Below, in pieces: positions 48,701-62,825 of a stretch of 64,000 nucleotides of DNA. Origin of the DNA: Cardiocondyla obscurior (lineage: Eukaryota > Arthropoda > Insecta > Hymenoptera > Formicidae); contig NC_091881.1 in NCBI RefSeq assembly GCF_019399895.1, positions 4,342,501 to 4,406,500 of the forward strand, read 5' to 3'. Numbering within the stretch: the stretch's first letter is position 1; every line of letters starts with the position of its first letter. The notes under the pieces are model-generated. The model did not search any database and was not told the origin of the DNA. It was given only the letters and a program-made list of their open reading frames with translations. A program made the position numbers and the translations under genes.

Positions 48701-51700
48701 CGGATTTTATGAACTGTTACAAAACTAGCGTTATCAATTACTTGCTCGATGCAAGGTATATGAAGAGACTAGTAAAATAATAAGCAACAACTTTTCAAGT
48801 TTTCTTTTAATATTTATAAAAAAGTATGTACAAATACTTTTCTTTGAGAGAAAAGAGAGAGAGACCCTTTCTGTCTTCCAATAAGGTAAAAATAGTCGAT
48901 AGGCATTGACCCACAGAGAAGAGAGCCTAGTCCGACGTCTACCTGGCTGACGTGAAGCGTTGGTAAAACCATTTAGAATTATGGGTCGTTTGTTCGCCCC
49001 TTTCCCCTTCTTTTCGCATGAATTTACCGGAGAGAAAGTACATAAAAAAAACCCCAATTCTACCTTCATAAAATATGCATTTAAAACCCGTATACCTTTT
49101 AAAATAAAGTCAAACCCGGAATTTCTGGCAATTAAAAACTCGCTCTCTATTTTAACACGCGTCGCACAATAATTCTATTAAATTTAAAATTTGTAAGCTG
49201 TCATAAAGTATCAAAAAAAAGAAAAAAAAAAGAGAGAGAAAGAGAACCGTTCCGATACTATTTGAAGATTAAATTGAAACTTTTGATTTCACACGAGCGC
49301 GTCTCGCTAGTTTCCTCTACAAATTTCTTTGTGTTTTTTTTATCTTAACGAGAATTCGATGACGCTCCACTTTCCTTAGCAGCTTCTTCAGATCAGAAAC
49401 TATTTACTCTCTCTCTTTGACATTACCGTTAATGAAAAATCAATACGAAATTAGTCAAAGAATCCATAGGTGAAAGATGGCGCGATAGAGGTCACGCTAA
49501 AGGTAGCCGGTAATCTCGTTAAGACCGTCACACGCTAAGACGTGCCACGAATTTGAAAAAAAAAAAGAAGAAAAAGAAAAAAAAAGAAAAGCACGAGTTG
49601 TCGCTTGGGCACACTATTAACCCCTAAGGCTTTGTAGCAGATGATTAGTTTTTCCATTGCCGTCGTAGTCGTCGACGGCGACTAACGAGATTGTCTCCAG
49701 AGTGCAGTGCACGAAGACCCGGTCAAAAGCGAAGTCGTTATACTAGATTCGGGGGAAATTGGGTCGGTCTCTGCAACGCTCCGGCGTCGCGGCCATATAT
49801 ATCTATCGAATTATAGGGGAGAAACTTGAAGTAAAAGGAGCGACCGGAGGTGAGGCGAAGAGGTTTGAGAATTCTCGCTGGAGATGGAGGAACGCCGCGC
49901 GTGCGATGTACACGTCGATATTTATTAGATTGCCGAAGTGACGGACGGTTTTCGTCCATTCGGATGCGCCTGGTCTCCGTGGACGTGAAATGGATTCGAA
50001 AATAGAACGCTCGCGTGTAACCTGCAATGTCTCGTGGAGAGAGCTAGTTTTCCAGCCCCGTCGGGGATTCGGCGTTCGACTCAGCTGTGTGTCACAATGA
50101 TCTTTTTGTTCCCGAGCGAATATGTGCCGTGGGGGGAGAGGAGACAGTTAATGAATGTTACACATGCAAGAAGTGACGCGATAGAACGGCGGAAAAAAAT
50201 AAGCGGCGAGAGCTTTCGTTAAATACCGCGGGGCATTATTTCGCCAATATTCACGAAAATTAAAAGAATTTCGAACAACGGTACGATATATCCAACGGTA
50301 CATAATCCAATCAAACCCCCGTGCGTATTGAATATTTTCTGTTATTTAAATGTAAAATGAATATTGTTTTACGGCGGAATAATTATTTAGCACAAAATAT
50401 CGCTGCTTGTACGTTTATATTTAAATATTATTTTTGGCGAGTATTCGCAAATAAATATTCGTCGCGTACGTTTGGCGAGCGCATTATTTTGAAGCGTAGA
50501 GATTAACTGTTGAAAAAAATATGAGAGAGAGTAATTCCGAATTTAATCACTTTTATCACGGAGATGCCTGTGAGCCTCGGAAAAATGAAAATCAGCTCGA
50601 CAGTCGCACCTCAATAACGGTGTGCAACACATTCGTTTAATATTACAGGCGACGCAATATTGCATGAGAAGGTACGTTTCCCGATTCGTCCCGACCTAAT
50701 CCATTAATCCCAGGAGGATAGTAGCCTTGACAATTTGTTCACTTGTCCCGAATGCGACGCCCTTCGTGACCAACAAACCTCGCGTCATATATAAACCTTA
50801 GTATTACCGAGTATATAAATTTCGCAAAACGAGCCGGACACGTGGGATCGATATTAGTGCGGCTCTTTATTTTCGTCACCAAAATCAGCCGCCGCGTTTT
50901 GCATTTTATTTTGACCAAAGGGACGCGCAATCTACGATCGTTTCACCGCTCGCGACAACAGACTGCACTCTATTTTCTTTCCGAGGCAATTTACGCGAAT
51001 ACGGCATAATTCACCACTGACGTAAGGAATATCAGAGATAAATTCTTAAGAACGAAAAAGGGAAGAGGGATATCGAAATACTGCTGGTTAATTCACGGGT
51101 TAAGCCTCGAGAGACCCGGGCCGATATAACTCGCTTCCCTTCTAAATTAATGATTTTTATTTTCGCTCAAGCTGTTGTTGTTGTTTAACGCATCTCTTTC
51201 CGCGGATAGTAATTTCGAAGTAAATCGAGATAGTAATTTCGTACGCTCTCCCAATTTTTTTTTTTCTCCCGCAGGTCACACTGTTATAACGATATTGTTG
51301 GATATATGCGCGGCGCGATGCGTGTGCCGAGGGCACTCGAGACTACTCTTTCGTTGTCAAACGTCAAAACGGCATGATTTACTTTTTTCTTTCCCTTCTC
51401 CCCTTCTTCTTTTTTTTTTTTTCATTGCGCGTGCATGCGACAACTCATTCTTAATACGAGCACGCTTGAGCCCAGACGCCGTTAAATTCTCGCACTCGAC
51501 GATCTGTCCCCGCGGAGCAGACGGAAACGGCCGCGCGTATCAAAATCGCTTTAAAGCTAGATTAATCTCACGTTCCGCACAAATTAAGCCCTTGGCACTC
51601 GACGAACCGCGGCAAGCAAACGCGCGCAAACGTAACGGATTGCGTACCAACACGTGCTTGACGTACGTCCGCGCTAAAGAGAAGTATATTTAAATTACGA

Positions 51701-51874
51701 GTGCTAACGTAAGCCGAGAAGTAAAATGTAGCACGCCACGCGGACTAATAATGTTATTAAATTATTATCATGCGCTTTAATTTAATAAAACATCGAATAT
51801 CTACAGAGCTTGAAACGCTTCATTAGCACGATCATTAAATATGTAATTATATATTTTTCGCATAATTATTATAC

Positions 51875-51951
51875 AGGTTGTTCTAACGTGATTAATCTGA
51901 AACCTTATTGTAGAAACGGGCTAACGTCGGACATTGTTTAGACCACCCTAT
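51875..51951. mobile_element. Possible short MITE-like relic with terminal inverted repeats
   Basis: AGGTTGTTCTAA (51876-51887) and TTAGACCACCCT (51938-51949) are inverted copies matching at 10 of 12 positions, about 75 bp end to end and flanked on both sides by TATA-like bases. It has no coding capacity, and the family is unknown. Confidence 0.25.
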
Positions 51952-52802
51952 ATGGCAAAACGTAATTATTGCATTATATTGGATCGCTGCACGTGTAAAT
52001 GCTCACGTAATGAAGTGAAAACATTACGCTAATCTTTTGGACATTCCGAGTAATATTTTGACGTTCGACGTAATTATAATTACTTAAAATGTAATCTACA
52101 ATTGCCATAATGTGTCATAATATTATAATATTCGAGGAATAATATTGTTGCAGCGAAATAGCTGGTACCAGTACGTATGTAAATGCGCCCGTTAATCTCT
52201 TAGGCATCTTGTTAAATAGTAATTAGAATTAATTTGCATGCATCACATAAAATTAATCACGATTAGAGGATTGCGCCGATGTGGCTGATGCCATTCATAA
52301 ATAATAATAGGTATCGCGGCTATAGTTTATATTTTATATATAATAGTTTCATCGCGCAAGTCGATCGTTATCTCCTTTAGCTTGAGATCCGAGGCCTTTG
52401 CTTCCGCAAAGCTTTGGCGAGCAAGTGAGCGAGTAAAGAGTTCCCGCGGTATATGAGGGTGGCCATATGAGCGAGCAGCTCGTCTGACCTTTCGAAATTC
52501 TGCTCGAGTGTAACTTATCAGATTACGGATAATCGATCAATTGATCTCGGCCCGTTGTCCTCGAACGTTGCCTGCCGGCTGTGCCAACGAAGGTGATTAG
52601 TAATTACGATGAGACACGCGGCCGACCGTCAATCAGAACCGCCACTTTTTGATTACGCCCGATTGTTTGAGGTTCGTTTGACTCGGCACGGAACTCACGG
52701 CGATTTGCGACGTTTGTAAAATCAACCGTGCCTCGGATCGATGGGTATTGATTCCGCCGTGTTTGTGCACACCGGCGATGCCCGGCAGGTGCTCTCGCTT
52801 TT

Positions 52803-52834
52803 GAGAGCGAGAGAGAGAAAGAGAGAGAAAGAGA
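52803..52834. repeat. GA microsatellite
   Basis: Imperfect (GA)n with AAA interruptions. Confidence 0.7.
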
Positions 52835-53290
52835 TGACGAAATATACGTTAATCGCGTTACACGATACTTATTATCATATAATATTATATTGCACAGAAC
52901 GCAGAATGCAGTTTGAATATCGTCGGACAAATTAGTTACACATGTGTAACAGGACATAAATGAAAATCGGCTTATTCAAATGAACCGTGAACCTAATTGC
53001 GTTTCATGATTACAAATTCTCACCCGTCGGGTTTCGTGTGTACCTAATTTCACGCGTATTTCGTCGAGATCGAATCCGCGCGTTTCTTCGCCCCGCGCGT
53101 GTGACCAAGATCCATGCGCGCGATCATCTTCTTTCTTACAAAACCGACGTCTTTTCGGGAGGAAATGTTAGTTAACGTGCCGCCCGTCCTTGCAAACGGC
53201 GTAAACGCGTATCATTCGCAATGCTCCAATTTGCCGATTTTCCGATTCATTAGCTGCTTATCCGCGGGTTACATCGGTTATATCAGTTTC

Positions 53291-53846
53291 GCCTTTGCCG
53301 TGTGTGTGTGCCGTCCTCTCTCGCCCCGATCTTCTCGCACGTCGGAGTCGCGGGCCACGGCGGCGAGAGCGCCCAGTAGAAAGAGTCAGTGCTGCGCGGG
53401 CCTTCGTGGCGCGAGGACGTGCCCCCGGCTCTATCCTGCGCCGGTGGCGAGCATTAGTGCGTGCGTGCGTGCGTGCCTCTCGTGTCCGGCCCTCCACCTC
53501 TGTTTCCCTCACTCCCTATTTTTTTTCTTTTTGCCCCTCTTTCACCATTTCTTTTCGCGGTTTACTCCGCTTTTCTCACCTCGTTACTATCGATTTTTCG
53601 CGCTGCGAGTGCGTGCCCCGCTCTGTAAAACCGCCTCGCGGAACTTTCCAAACTTTCGCATTCTCTCGCACCCTTTCGCGAAGAACTCGCCCTTCCTCTT
53701 TCTCCCTCCCCCCTTCGATCCCCTCTTCCTTTCCTTTCCTCCCCCCCCCCGCGTGTATTTAATTCGTTTCCTTCGTGTACTTTCCCGCCGGACTCTAAAA
53801 AGGCGCTAAGCAGATAATCGGCCGGATAATAGCGCGAGTCGCGATT
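53291..53846 (+). promoter_or_regulatory. GC-rich block, candidate promoter/5' UTR of an unidentified gene
   Basis: GC/CpG-rich, then pyrimidine-rich DNA ending in ATGCGTCAG|GTAAGT. It includes a (GTGC)n run at 53457-53476. The long open frames here (231 and 155 codons) have pyrimidine-driven Ser/Pro/Phe/Arg composition and are not taken as proteins. Confidence 0.35.
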
Positions 53847-54760
53847 ATGCGTCAGGTAAGTCGTAAATATGTAGATGAAGGAGAGATTATTAATAAAATA
53901 TGCCTTAGAAATATCTCTCGGCACACTTTTCGTCCCCTTAAAAAGCAGCGCACATGGATATTTATATATCGTTGCAAAACAATCGTATATATTTTTCTTA
54001 TAACGAGAAAATAAAATCTAAAGGACGCTCTTCCTTCATAATTATCTGTTTCAAAAGTATCTCACGTTTTGTGCTCGATTTACTATAAATACGAAGAGAA
54101 AGAGATACAGTTCGGCTTTTTATTTCAGGTCCGTAAAACCGTTCGTACAGAGTAGTTATTGGAAAAGTATACTTGCGATTAAAAAAAAAAAAAAAAAGAA
54201 GAATAAAATAAAAAGCGAAATAAACCGCAAATAGAAAATCAAAGGGGGTAACTAATAAAAAGCGAAGTTATTGAGTGTGCAGTCCCGGCAAGTTTTACAT
54301 TCGTGTAACATTAATTAATTAAGACACGCATTTATACATCGTACGTCCGGGATCTACTTTAAATTATTTCCAGGGAGATGCGGTAACAAATATAATAATC
54401 TCACGTTCTCTGATTAACCACACGTGCAATTAATCGCAAATTAAATGCAACAATAACTGAGGTCAGGCTCATCTCAATTATCGTTTGATAACCAAATGAT
54501 TTGACTTTCATTTTATGTCATAATTATCTTCTGACTTTATCGTCGATTCAATTTCATTGATCGTCTCCTTTTAACGTAACATATGACTTTCGATTCGATA
54601 CTCTATCAAAGCTTTACTTACTTTTGTTCTCACATTTTTTTTTTTTTTATTTTTCTTTGGACTGTGGTTTAACAGCCCGAAATTTTACTCGAACCTTTTT
54701 GTACGAAATACTACTTTAACATTCAATACGAAAGTGGAAATCGGTGGCTTCTCAGAAAAG
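53847..54760 (+). CDS. Candidate first coding exons of an unidentified gene
   Basis: Exon 1 would end with ATG-CGT-CAG at 53847-53855, followed by the ideal donor GTAAGT. A second exon at 54676-54760 has a long T-rich tract and AACAG acceptor and the strong donor GTGAGA. Phase 0 joining gives MRQ-PEILLEPFCTKYYFN and so on, 31 residues plus one base. A second frame of exon 2 is also open, so the frame is not secure. I do not recognise the protein and could not follow it beyond 54760 with confidence. Confidence 0.28.
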
Positions 54761-57700
54761 GTGAGATTGCTTTGTTTTATCTGTTACTGCATCATTGAAA
54801 ATGGCTCGAAGTAAAGTCGAAAAGTTCAATATAATTATGTAACTTGTTACTAATTAAAGAATGTTAATTAAAGATAATTTGCACAGCAATAATTACGTTA
54901 TCTCAGCGCTCGATTATTTTATTGTTTGCTCCGAGTTTAATTTCATTAACGTGATTTTTTACTTAAATGTTTATTTATTTCAAAAAAAAAAAAAAAAAAG
55001 AAAGAAAGAAAATTAAAAAAAAATCAAGTTTGAGAAACGGGGTACTCTAATGCCTGAAAAGTACGTAATAATGTTTTTCTATCTTCTCCATTTTCTTACG
55101 GTTTCATGCGGTCTCCAAGGAAACCGGTACACCAAAGCAGAACCCTTCTCAATATTGTTGATACCGACGTTGTGAATCATAAGTTCAACTTCAGACTTTG
55201 TTCGCGCAACGGATATCACATAAATTAATATTTCAAAGTGGAACGAGAGGGAAGACTTATCGATGCCGGGCACGTAACGCAAGAATGCACATATAACTCG
55301 GCACATCGTGGTTTTCCCGTTGCTTTCAAACACATATATAAATACAGTGTATCAAAGCGAAAATCGCGGAGCAAATATTAAAAATTTTTATTAACTCCCG
55401 CCGTCGCGTAACGCAAGAGCGTGCTGTTGAGCGAACGGTGGCTCGCTTTGTCATTTTCGACGCGGCTTTTGATATTTAAATAAATAATTATGTGCAATCG
55501 TGAATGCATTTAACATATTTTAATACGTCTAGTAATTATCCAATCAAATACATATTTGACATTTCTACCTTGTCACATCGTAGACACACGAACATGAAAT
55601 TATTTGCCGAAAGACTCGCAAAGCGAAAATAATTTCTTTCTTGAACGCCATGTTTTACAGTTCAAATAATTCTCAAAAATAATTCAGTGTAATATCTGCG
55701 GGTTTTTTTTTTTTTGAGGGGGGAGGGATTTTAATTGTGCTCGTATGAAACATGTGTTAATTAGTTTCACGGTTTATTCCCTTTTATATAACTACGAAAG
55801 GAAGTATGATTACAGTTGAAACAAATTCAGTGGGCGACGCACGAATGACGCTAACAGTTTATGTATTAAAATATCCCCTGGCGAATCATCAAAATGAATA
55901 GAATAGAACTCATCTGAGGCAAAACGTATAATGCACGCCACGTTACACGGCGTAACAAATATCAAATATACGCGCTTCTGTCGTGGTACTATTATATACC
56001 AATATAACAATAGAAAACGTTAAAATGTTCCCCGTTTCGATGAAGTATTTTATTTAAAAATGAAACGGACGAATTTCAACGTACACGTTGCTCGTAATAT
56101 ATGTGCGGAAAAAAAAAATGTCTGCCCTATCGATTATTAATTCCCTCACCTTTTTTTATGTCACGGTACGTGTCGAATAAATAAATCCTACGGGAGATTA
56201 CGAATTCATTGGATGAATTCTCACTGGACAACAAAATAGTCTCGGACCCCTGTATTACGCGTTACATCGTACCCTGTAAACTTTTCTCATTCCTCTTTTC
56301 CTCCCGTGTACAAAAGATAGATATTGAAAGTTATTGAAGTTAAAATAGAAAAGCCATAATCCCGTATCAAAAAATAAAGTAACACGCTATGGAAAAAGTG
56401 CAAAAACAAAATTTCCTCGTGCCAGATTCTATTTTTGTATAAAAAAGTTTAGAACTTTTTTTTCTTTTTTCCTTTTAACCATCATTGTCGTGCTCATTTT
56501 TAATTATATTCCTATGCTAATGTAAATAATGTTCAGCCCATTATTAACGACTGTGAAAATGTAGCTAAAAATTTGACTTTTTATTTTATAAAATAATTAA
56601 AAATTAAACAAAAATTACGATTTGGCCAATGTGATATTTTATTTTCTTTCAATATTATTTTTATTCATCTATGGCTAAAAAGAAAGGTACAGTCGGATCG
56701 AACCGCTACTAATACACTGTCATCAAAAGTTACGTGCAAGTTATATTTGGAAAAAGAAAAAAAAACACGTGGTATTGCGATTCTATCAAGTCTTCGCGGA
56801 AAAAAAAAAACTCAGGGGTTATAAGAAAATTTTACTGAACACATCGATTTACTTCTCCACATAGCATCACCCTGTTTCTCGGCTGTAGCACCGATAGCAA
56901 ACCGACTGTGTGTATATATAGAATGTTCTTGCTCACGACCGCGACGCGGTCTATCGCTTCATCTTCGCTTGATGCACTTACACTCGACGACCCGCGCCAC
57001 GTGTCCGAACATTTTTATGCCCGTCGAATGTCGAGTGTACATCATTGACGAGCTAGCTCTCATAAGTGGCGTCTACCGTTATACAGCGCAATTCAATAAT
57101 TCATCAACCTGTCCAGATAAAGCCCGAAGTGGAATATCAAGTTGCAAGAAATTATCTCTTCGGCGCAAGGAATACGGATCGGAGCGCGTATTATCCCTTT
57201 CCCATGACGGACGTAATCTTAATGGGGCATTTCAGATTTATTGACGAGTCGTTATACTTCAAAAATGTCAAAAGTTCTATTAATAGTCACGTGAAAAGTG
57301 AATTTGACGGAAACGGGGACATAAATCATCGTAATAAAATAAAGGGCGGGGACGCGCCGTTGATTTTTTCTGCTACATAATTGTATCACCGCGACGTGAA
57401 ACTTTTACTTTTCCTTATCACGCGTGAAACCGAGAGAAAAGAAATGCACGGCAAGCTGTATTTCACGTTTAAATAAATCACTTCGTATATCATTTTATAT
57501 ATCTTAAAAGCGGGGAAAGAATGCGCCCCGCGTCGCAATCCCATTCAGAATCATGAATTTAGACGGAGACGAATATCTCACGGGAGAAATCATCTCTCTA
57601 AGGAATATATCTGCAGCTAAAAAGTAATTCAAGCTCGTACTCGTACGTTCTTTGCCTCGGAAGCGGGGCATGTTTCTCAAGAAAGCAATTCCGTTCTTTA

Positions 57701-59802
57701 TAAGAGCTCTCGCCTTGCCTTAACCCGATGTGTGAAAGGCGAAGTCTGGCTGCCTACCTATCCACCCTCAATGGGCAGTGCGACGGTAAAGTGGTTCTCA
57801 CGGCCGACGGCCTGCTATCGGATGTCGTTCCATTTCCGAACTCCTCCCGAGGCCAACGTCGGACATTACACCCGTTGAAATAGCCTTCTTGTGTTTCGTG
57901 CGCCACGCCGCCGTAGTGTTTTCCTCGATTTTTTTTGCGCGTAATCAAGATACACGCGTTATTGCCCGTAAATCCTCGCGACACGCATAATTTTATAAGT
58001 CACGTCGCCGTCATCGCTCTCGTGAGCCCATTCCCTCGCGATTACCTAATTCAAAAAGCGTTCTAACCCTGCGAGCGACGACTCGTCTGACCAGCGATCT
58101 AAGTAACACGCCGGGTAACAGGAGAATTGAAAAACAAAATTATTGCATTACCCCGCTGTAATTTTTGTTTGAAATACTTTTTGATTAAGCAAACAGTTTA
58201 GGAATAATACAAGGCGACCCAGTCGAATAACTTACCCTATATTTTGCATAATGCGAATCTTTAGAGCGACATAACAAAGTCTGGAAAGAAAAGTGGGCAG
58301 CGTGGAGGAGTTTAAATTACTGTTCGACATTCCCATTAAAAGGTAATTTCGTGAGCGAATTAAAAGAAGAAATAACTCAAAGTTAAAATCGTCGTAGAAA
58401 AGAGAGTTTAGAAACACGCGATCGAGAATTCTGCTTACCAAAGGTGGAGACGGCGCGTACTCTTTTTCTTTCTTTTTTTTTTCTCGTTTATTAAATTATG
58501 TTCGGTTGCAAATGGCTTCGTGACGATTCTATTCAGAGTAATATGCGAGACAAAGGTCATTTCATCCTTATTCTTCGACGTTCCGGATTTTATTGAAAAG
58601 TGTCAGGAATATCGTGTAATGGAGTGCATTTCTAAGTGTACTCAGTTGCCTCCGATTAAATCTCGCTGCTTGGACTAAAGTACATCGGGGGTACAATCGA
58701 AAATCGAAGATATAGAGATCAATAAAATCAAATTTCCGTCCTCTCGCATTTTCTTCCCCGCGGCTACAAATACATAGGATTCGTGATGGATCCTCGGCTA
58801 TCTAATTATTTATGGCCGACACGTTTAATTAGAATAGTCCCGAAGGGGCAGTTTTAATAACGAAGTACTTTTCAATCAGCCCAGCAAAGCCAGGGCATTT
58901 TCATAAAATTTTAATTGAAATTATCGGCGCAAATTGTTCCCGACGTGGCACAATTTTTGCAAAAAAAAAAAAAAAAATCAATAAAATTTAATTGTTCACG
59001 CTTAAAGTACACAGATGTCATTTTCAGACGTAAATAACTGACGTTCGTTTCGAGTTTCGAGTTCGGTAATTCGGGGGTCTCGTCTAAAACAGCCGGTAAC
59101 AACCTGATTACAATTTGACAAGTTAAATTATATATCTTTCCTCTTGATCTATGCGGGGTCGAAAGCGCGTGTGCGCCGTCGAATTTCCAAGACGCGGTAA
59201 CTGATGCGCGAAGCCGATTTGTCGCGCGTACGTTATATTAGAGGCACGCTCGAACGGGGAAAATATATGTGCAATTTATGCGCGTTCTCGCCGGCGCGCG
59301 AAGAAGTAATCTCGTTGCGCGCGCTCGGACAGTTAGGTGAATACGTGGTAATTTGACCGCGGCGAGAGAGAAGCGTCATGCATATGCGATACAAATTAGA
59401 ACAGCGTTACGTACGTGCGGCGTACGTGCTCAGGCGAGAGAGGGCCCGATCTTTTCATACCTCTCTGACTCGGTTCCAAAGCGCGTCTCATTCTGGCATT
59501 GAGCGCACGCTCGCGCTTTTTCAAGTTTATTCTTGCCAGCGAATGTCGGAGCTAGCTTTATCGCGATCAGCTGCGTCAGATCCATCAAGATCCCCGGATA
59601 CGCGGCGCATCGTTACGTGCGTCACACGCCGTGTATCGTTTTATTTTCACGCCGAATCGTCGCCATCCCCTCGGCTTACAACCCCCTCGTCGCGCGGGAT
59701 TCGCGTCCTCCAACGCGGCGAGCGCGATCCGAAAAATAAACCTGGAGGGGCTTTACCTGCGGGCTACAAATGCTAAATTCCAGGATGAATCCAAATTTTT
59801 AG

Positions 59803-59839
59803 TGAGAGAGAGAGAAAGAGAGAGAGAGAGAAAAAAAAA
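59803..59839. repeat. GA microsatellite
   Basis: (GA)n with A-run at its 3' end. Confidence 0.75.
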
Positions 59840-60500
59840 CAAAAGAGATAAATTTTACTCATGCCTATACGCAATAAATTTGAATTTCCCATCTCGAAGA
59901 GCAGCTGCAATATTTTCCCTCTCGCGCTGTCGACAAAGTTTTGCATTTATTTCGTGTCACGCGACAATACACTTTATAATTGTCATCTGTTGTTATTAAA
60001 TAACGTTTGAACGCAGATATTCAAATGTAAAAATGTGTAAAACTTTACAAAGGTTACTCCACGCTGCGAATTTTATTGCAAAATAAAATCAAATCTGCTA
60101 GATTTTGTTTAGAAAAATTTTTTTTTACGTGATCGTAAGAGATTGCGACGCGCATGTACATTTCGAGTTCGTGCTCCTTAATGATTCGGAACTACTCCGG
60201 TAAACAACGTTGAGAGAATTAACGTCGATATGCATGATATGTGACTGAGATACATGATGTAGGACCGCCGTATAGAAACGTCTAACATTCTTGGCATTCT
60301 CGTCGCTTGTAATTGCAAATTGTGCTATAGATTACCATTGCAAAGGGCAACCGCCTTCGTACTTCGTCCTTCGTCAAAGGGACGCCCAGAATGCGCCCCT
60401 AAGCCATACATTAATGCCTATATTTTGAAAGAGAGGACTCTCCATTTTCGAAAGAACGCGTTACAATATCCCTAAGTTCCCTAGTTAGCTATTTGTCGGT

Positions 60501-60526
<26 letters not shown>
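60501..60526. repeat. Poly-A tract, 26 bases
   Basis: Longest uninterrupted A run noticed in the window. No target-site duplication or retroposon body was seen upstream of it. Confidence 0.8.
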
Positions 60527-60531
<5 letters not shown>

Positions 60532-62790
60532 AATATCACGAGTGATATTAAAATCGTAAGCATCTAGTTAATTTAGTATCCGATTATATTAATCCGAATA
60601 GCCACATTATCCGGAATAATCCCAGATCTGATATCCGAATCTGCGGAATTTAATTAAATCAGATCGAAGTTAATTACCGTGGAAGATTGGTAGAAAATCA
60701 ATTGTATCACAATATTACAATGCGCTCAGCTTTTGTGTGATAAAATTAAAGGAAAAATAAAGTTTCGCCCGATAATGCACTAAATACGTGATGAATTTTC
60801 ATCCTTCGCACTCGAAAGGATTTGAGTAATTGGCTAATTTGTTTTAGCCACGTTGGATATTTGAATATTGGTAAATCGAATAGAGTATTTACAATCGGAA
60901 CTTCAGGAATATATGTTCGACGGTAGAATGATCGAGGTACTTTTTATTCAGCAGGTAATTTCTATGCATTTATTCCCGTGTAAGCCGAAGGGATTATGGA
61001 TAAAATTCCTTCTTTATAAATATGTGATTCCGTAGGTGAGCATTATCCGAAAAATTCAACATGTTAGGGTCAAGAGCGTGGACATATTCCTGCCATTTCC
61101 TCTAACTACGGTGAACGAGTATACTTACAGCTAGCTCATTTCCATTTACAATGCCCCTCCCGTACGTGAACGGTTCCCGACCGGAGCTCCCGCGGCTCGA
61201 AATCTTTTCGAGGTGCAGCTCGAAAAGTACACCGTTGAGCACGTAATTCAGTTTGACACGCACTTGACGACAATAGTAATAGCATTCCCGCTTCTTCCCG
61301 AAAGGCAAGCTTCGCCCGGTTGGTTACGGCAATTTCAGGCATATCGGAAACGAGTTTCCTCCTTCGTCACACCGAAATAGTGACGGAAATAATTCCGGGA
61401 GAACATTTCGGAGGCGAGGCAAAAAGAGAAACTCGTGGAATTTCGCTACAATGTGAATGGGAAGGCCGGCTTTAGAAGCGGCGTCTTACTAGACGAAGTA
61501 CAGCAATAAAAGAGAGCTGAACCGTGCAGTTTGTAGTACTCGCTAACACATTTCTGAAGTGCACTACTCGCGGAAGAGTCTAATTGAGCGTGAACCTTTT
61601 GAACCCTATCTGGTTTTCACGTTGTGAGAGTATAACCTACCCCTGCCGCTCTTCAGCGAGATCGGAATTGAAGCAACTTAATTTGGTATTATACATTTGG
61701 GAAATTTTATTAACCTATTTCAAGAAAATACGAAGCCATTTATCAACCTTCAATCAACAAGCCAGGCGTTAATATCGTAGGCGATACATTAAACTCACGA
61801 GTGAAACGCTTTTCTAGTAGTTGCAACGGCGTTGACAGCGAGTATAAATACCGTAATAGATGGATAATAGCATCAAAGTCTGTAAAATTATATGTAAATC
61901 ACTCTCGCTTGTCACGAGGGGATTTTCCCTGGAACGCGGCGGAGTTTATTTTCTATAAACACAGGCAACGATGTATACGTATTAAACGTCCCATAAAATG
62001 TATAACTTATCAGCGCGGTCTTATTCGAGAGATACAGCGGGCTCTGATCCAAGTCGATTATTTTTCCATCGCAACAATACCGCCGGTCTGTTTATCGGCG
62101 CGGTATATCCAAGCCGGTATAAATTTCGGCGAAAGAGATTCGGCGTTTCTACGTGGCGTACACGCGTTTACAAGAGCCCGTCGTCGCGGCGGTGTTAAGC
62201 GGTCATACACTCGTGGAAATACATGCCACCCGATATACGTCGCGCGAAGCCAGAGGGGCTTTTCTTAGCCGTCGGTCACTGACAAGAACGACCGCCAGCT
62301 ACGGTCCACAAAAGCCCGTGCATTTCCACATGACGGAAAACGGCCCGGCGTTTGGCGTCCGGCCCGACGCCGATATCGTTTCCGCGCGATTATTCCCCGA
62401 GCACCGGAATTTTTTGATATTCGACTCCGGAGCCACTCGAACGACCCGCGTGTATTTTCGGCATCGTCGACAGCGTGCGTTGAAGCGTGGATATCGAGAA
62501 TAAAATAACGTGTATATTCCCGGCGCACAATGCCGATTCCTCCCCCCCCCCTTCCCCCTCGTCGTTCTGCCGTTTATTGTCCGACCTGGCGACACGATGT
62601 CTCGCGGCGCCAAGACGTGATGCAATAAAAAAAAAATTCGCATTATGCGGAATACGCGCGCGAACCCAAAGTCGTTTGGAGTCGTGTCGCGTCTCTCTTT
62701 GGCCCGCCTCTTCACTCTCTTTCCCTCCGACGAACGTTTTATTTCGGACGCCACCAGGATATTTTTGTCGATCGCGTGCTCCTCCTTTCT

Positions 62791-62825
62791 CTCTCTCGCT
62801 CTCTCTCTTTCTCTTTCTCCCTTTT
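62791..62825. repeat. CT microsatellite
   Basis: Imperfect (CT)n/(CTTT)n stretch in a GC-rich block. Confidence 0.7.

Larger units (their letters stand above)
46401..53290. other. Spacer, no gene supported
   Basis: Alternating AT-rich DNA and moderate-GC patches (49.6-50.2 kb, 51.2-51.7 kb, 52.4-52.8 kb). Open frames of 111-172 codons occur at 46.4-46.8 kb (minus), 48.7-49.1 kb (minus) and 51.2-51.7 kb (plus) without recognisable domains or flanking splice context. A GA microsatellite is at 52803-52834. Confidence 0.4.

Noticed and set aside
53114..53809. 231- and 155-codon plus-strand open frames
   Set aside because: Composition is dictated by GC-rich then pyrimidine-rich DNA (Arg, Ser, Pro, Phe runs). 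Two frames are open together, typical of non-coding DNA lacking A-rich stops.
56690..56720. tRNA B-box-like GGTTCGATCC on the minus strand
   Set aside because: The flanking bases do not form a T-arm stem, and no A box or acceptor stem was found.
61801..62268. 155-codon plus-strand open frame
   Set aside because: Arg-rich, no recognisable motif, and overlaps three other open frames.
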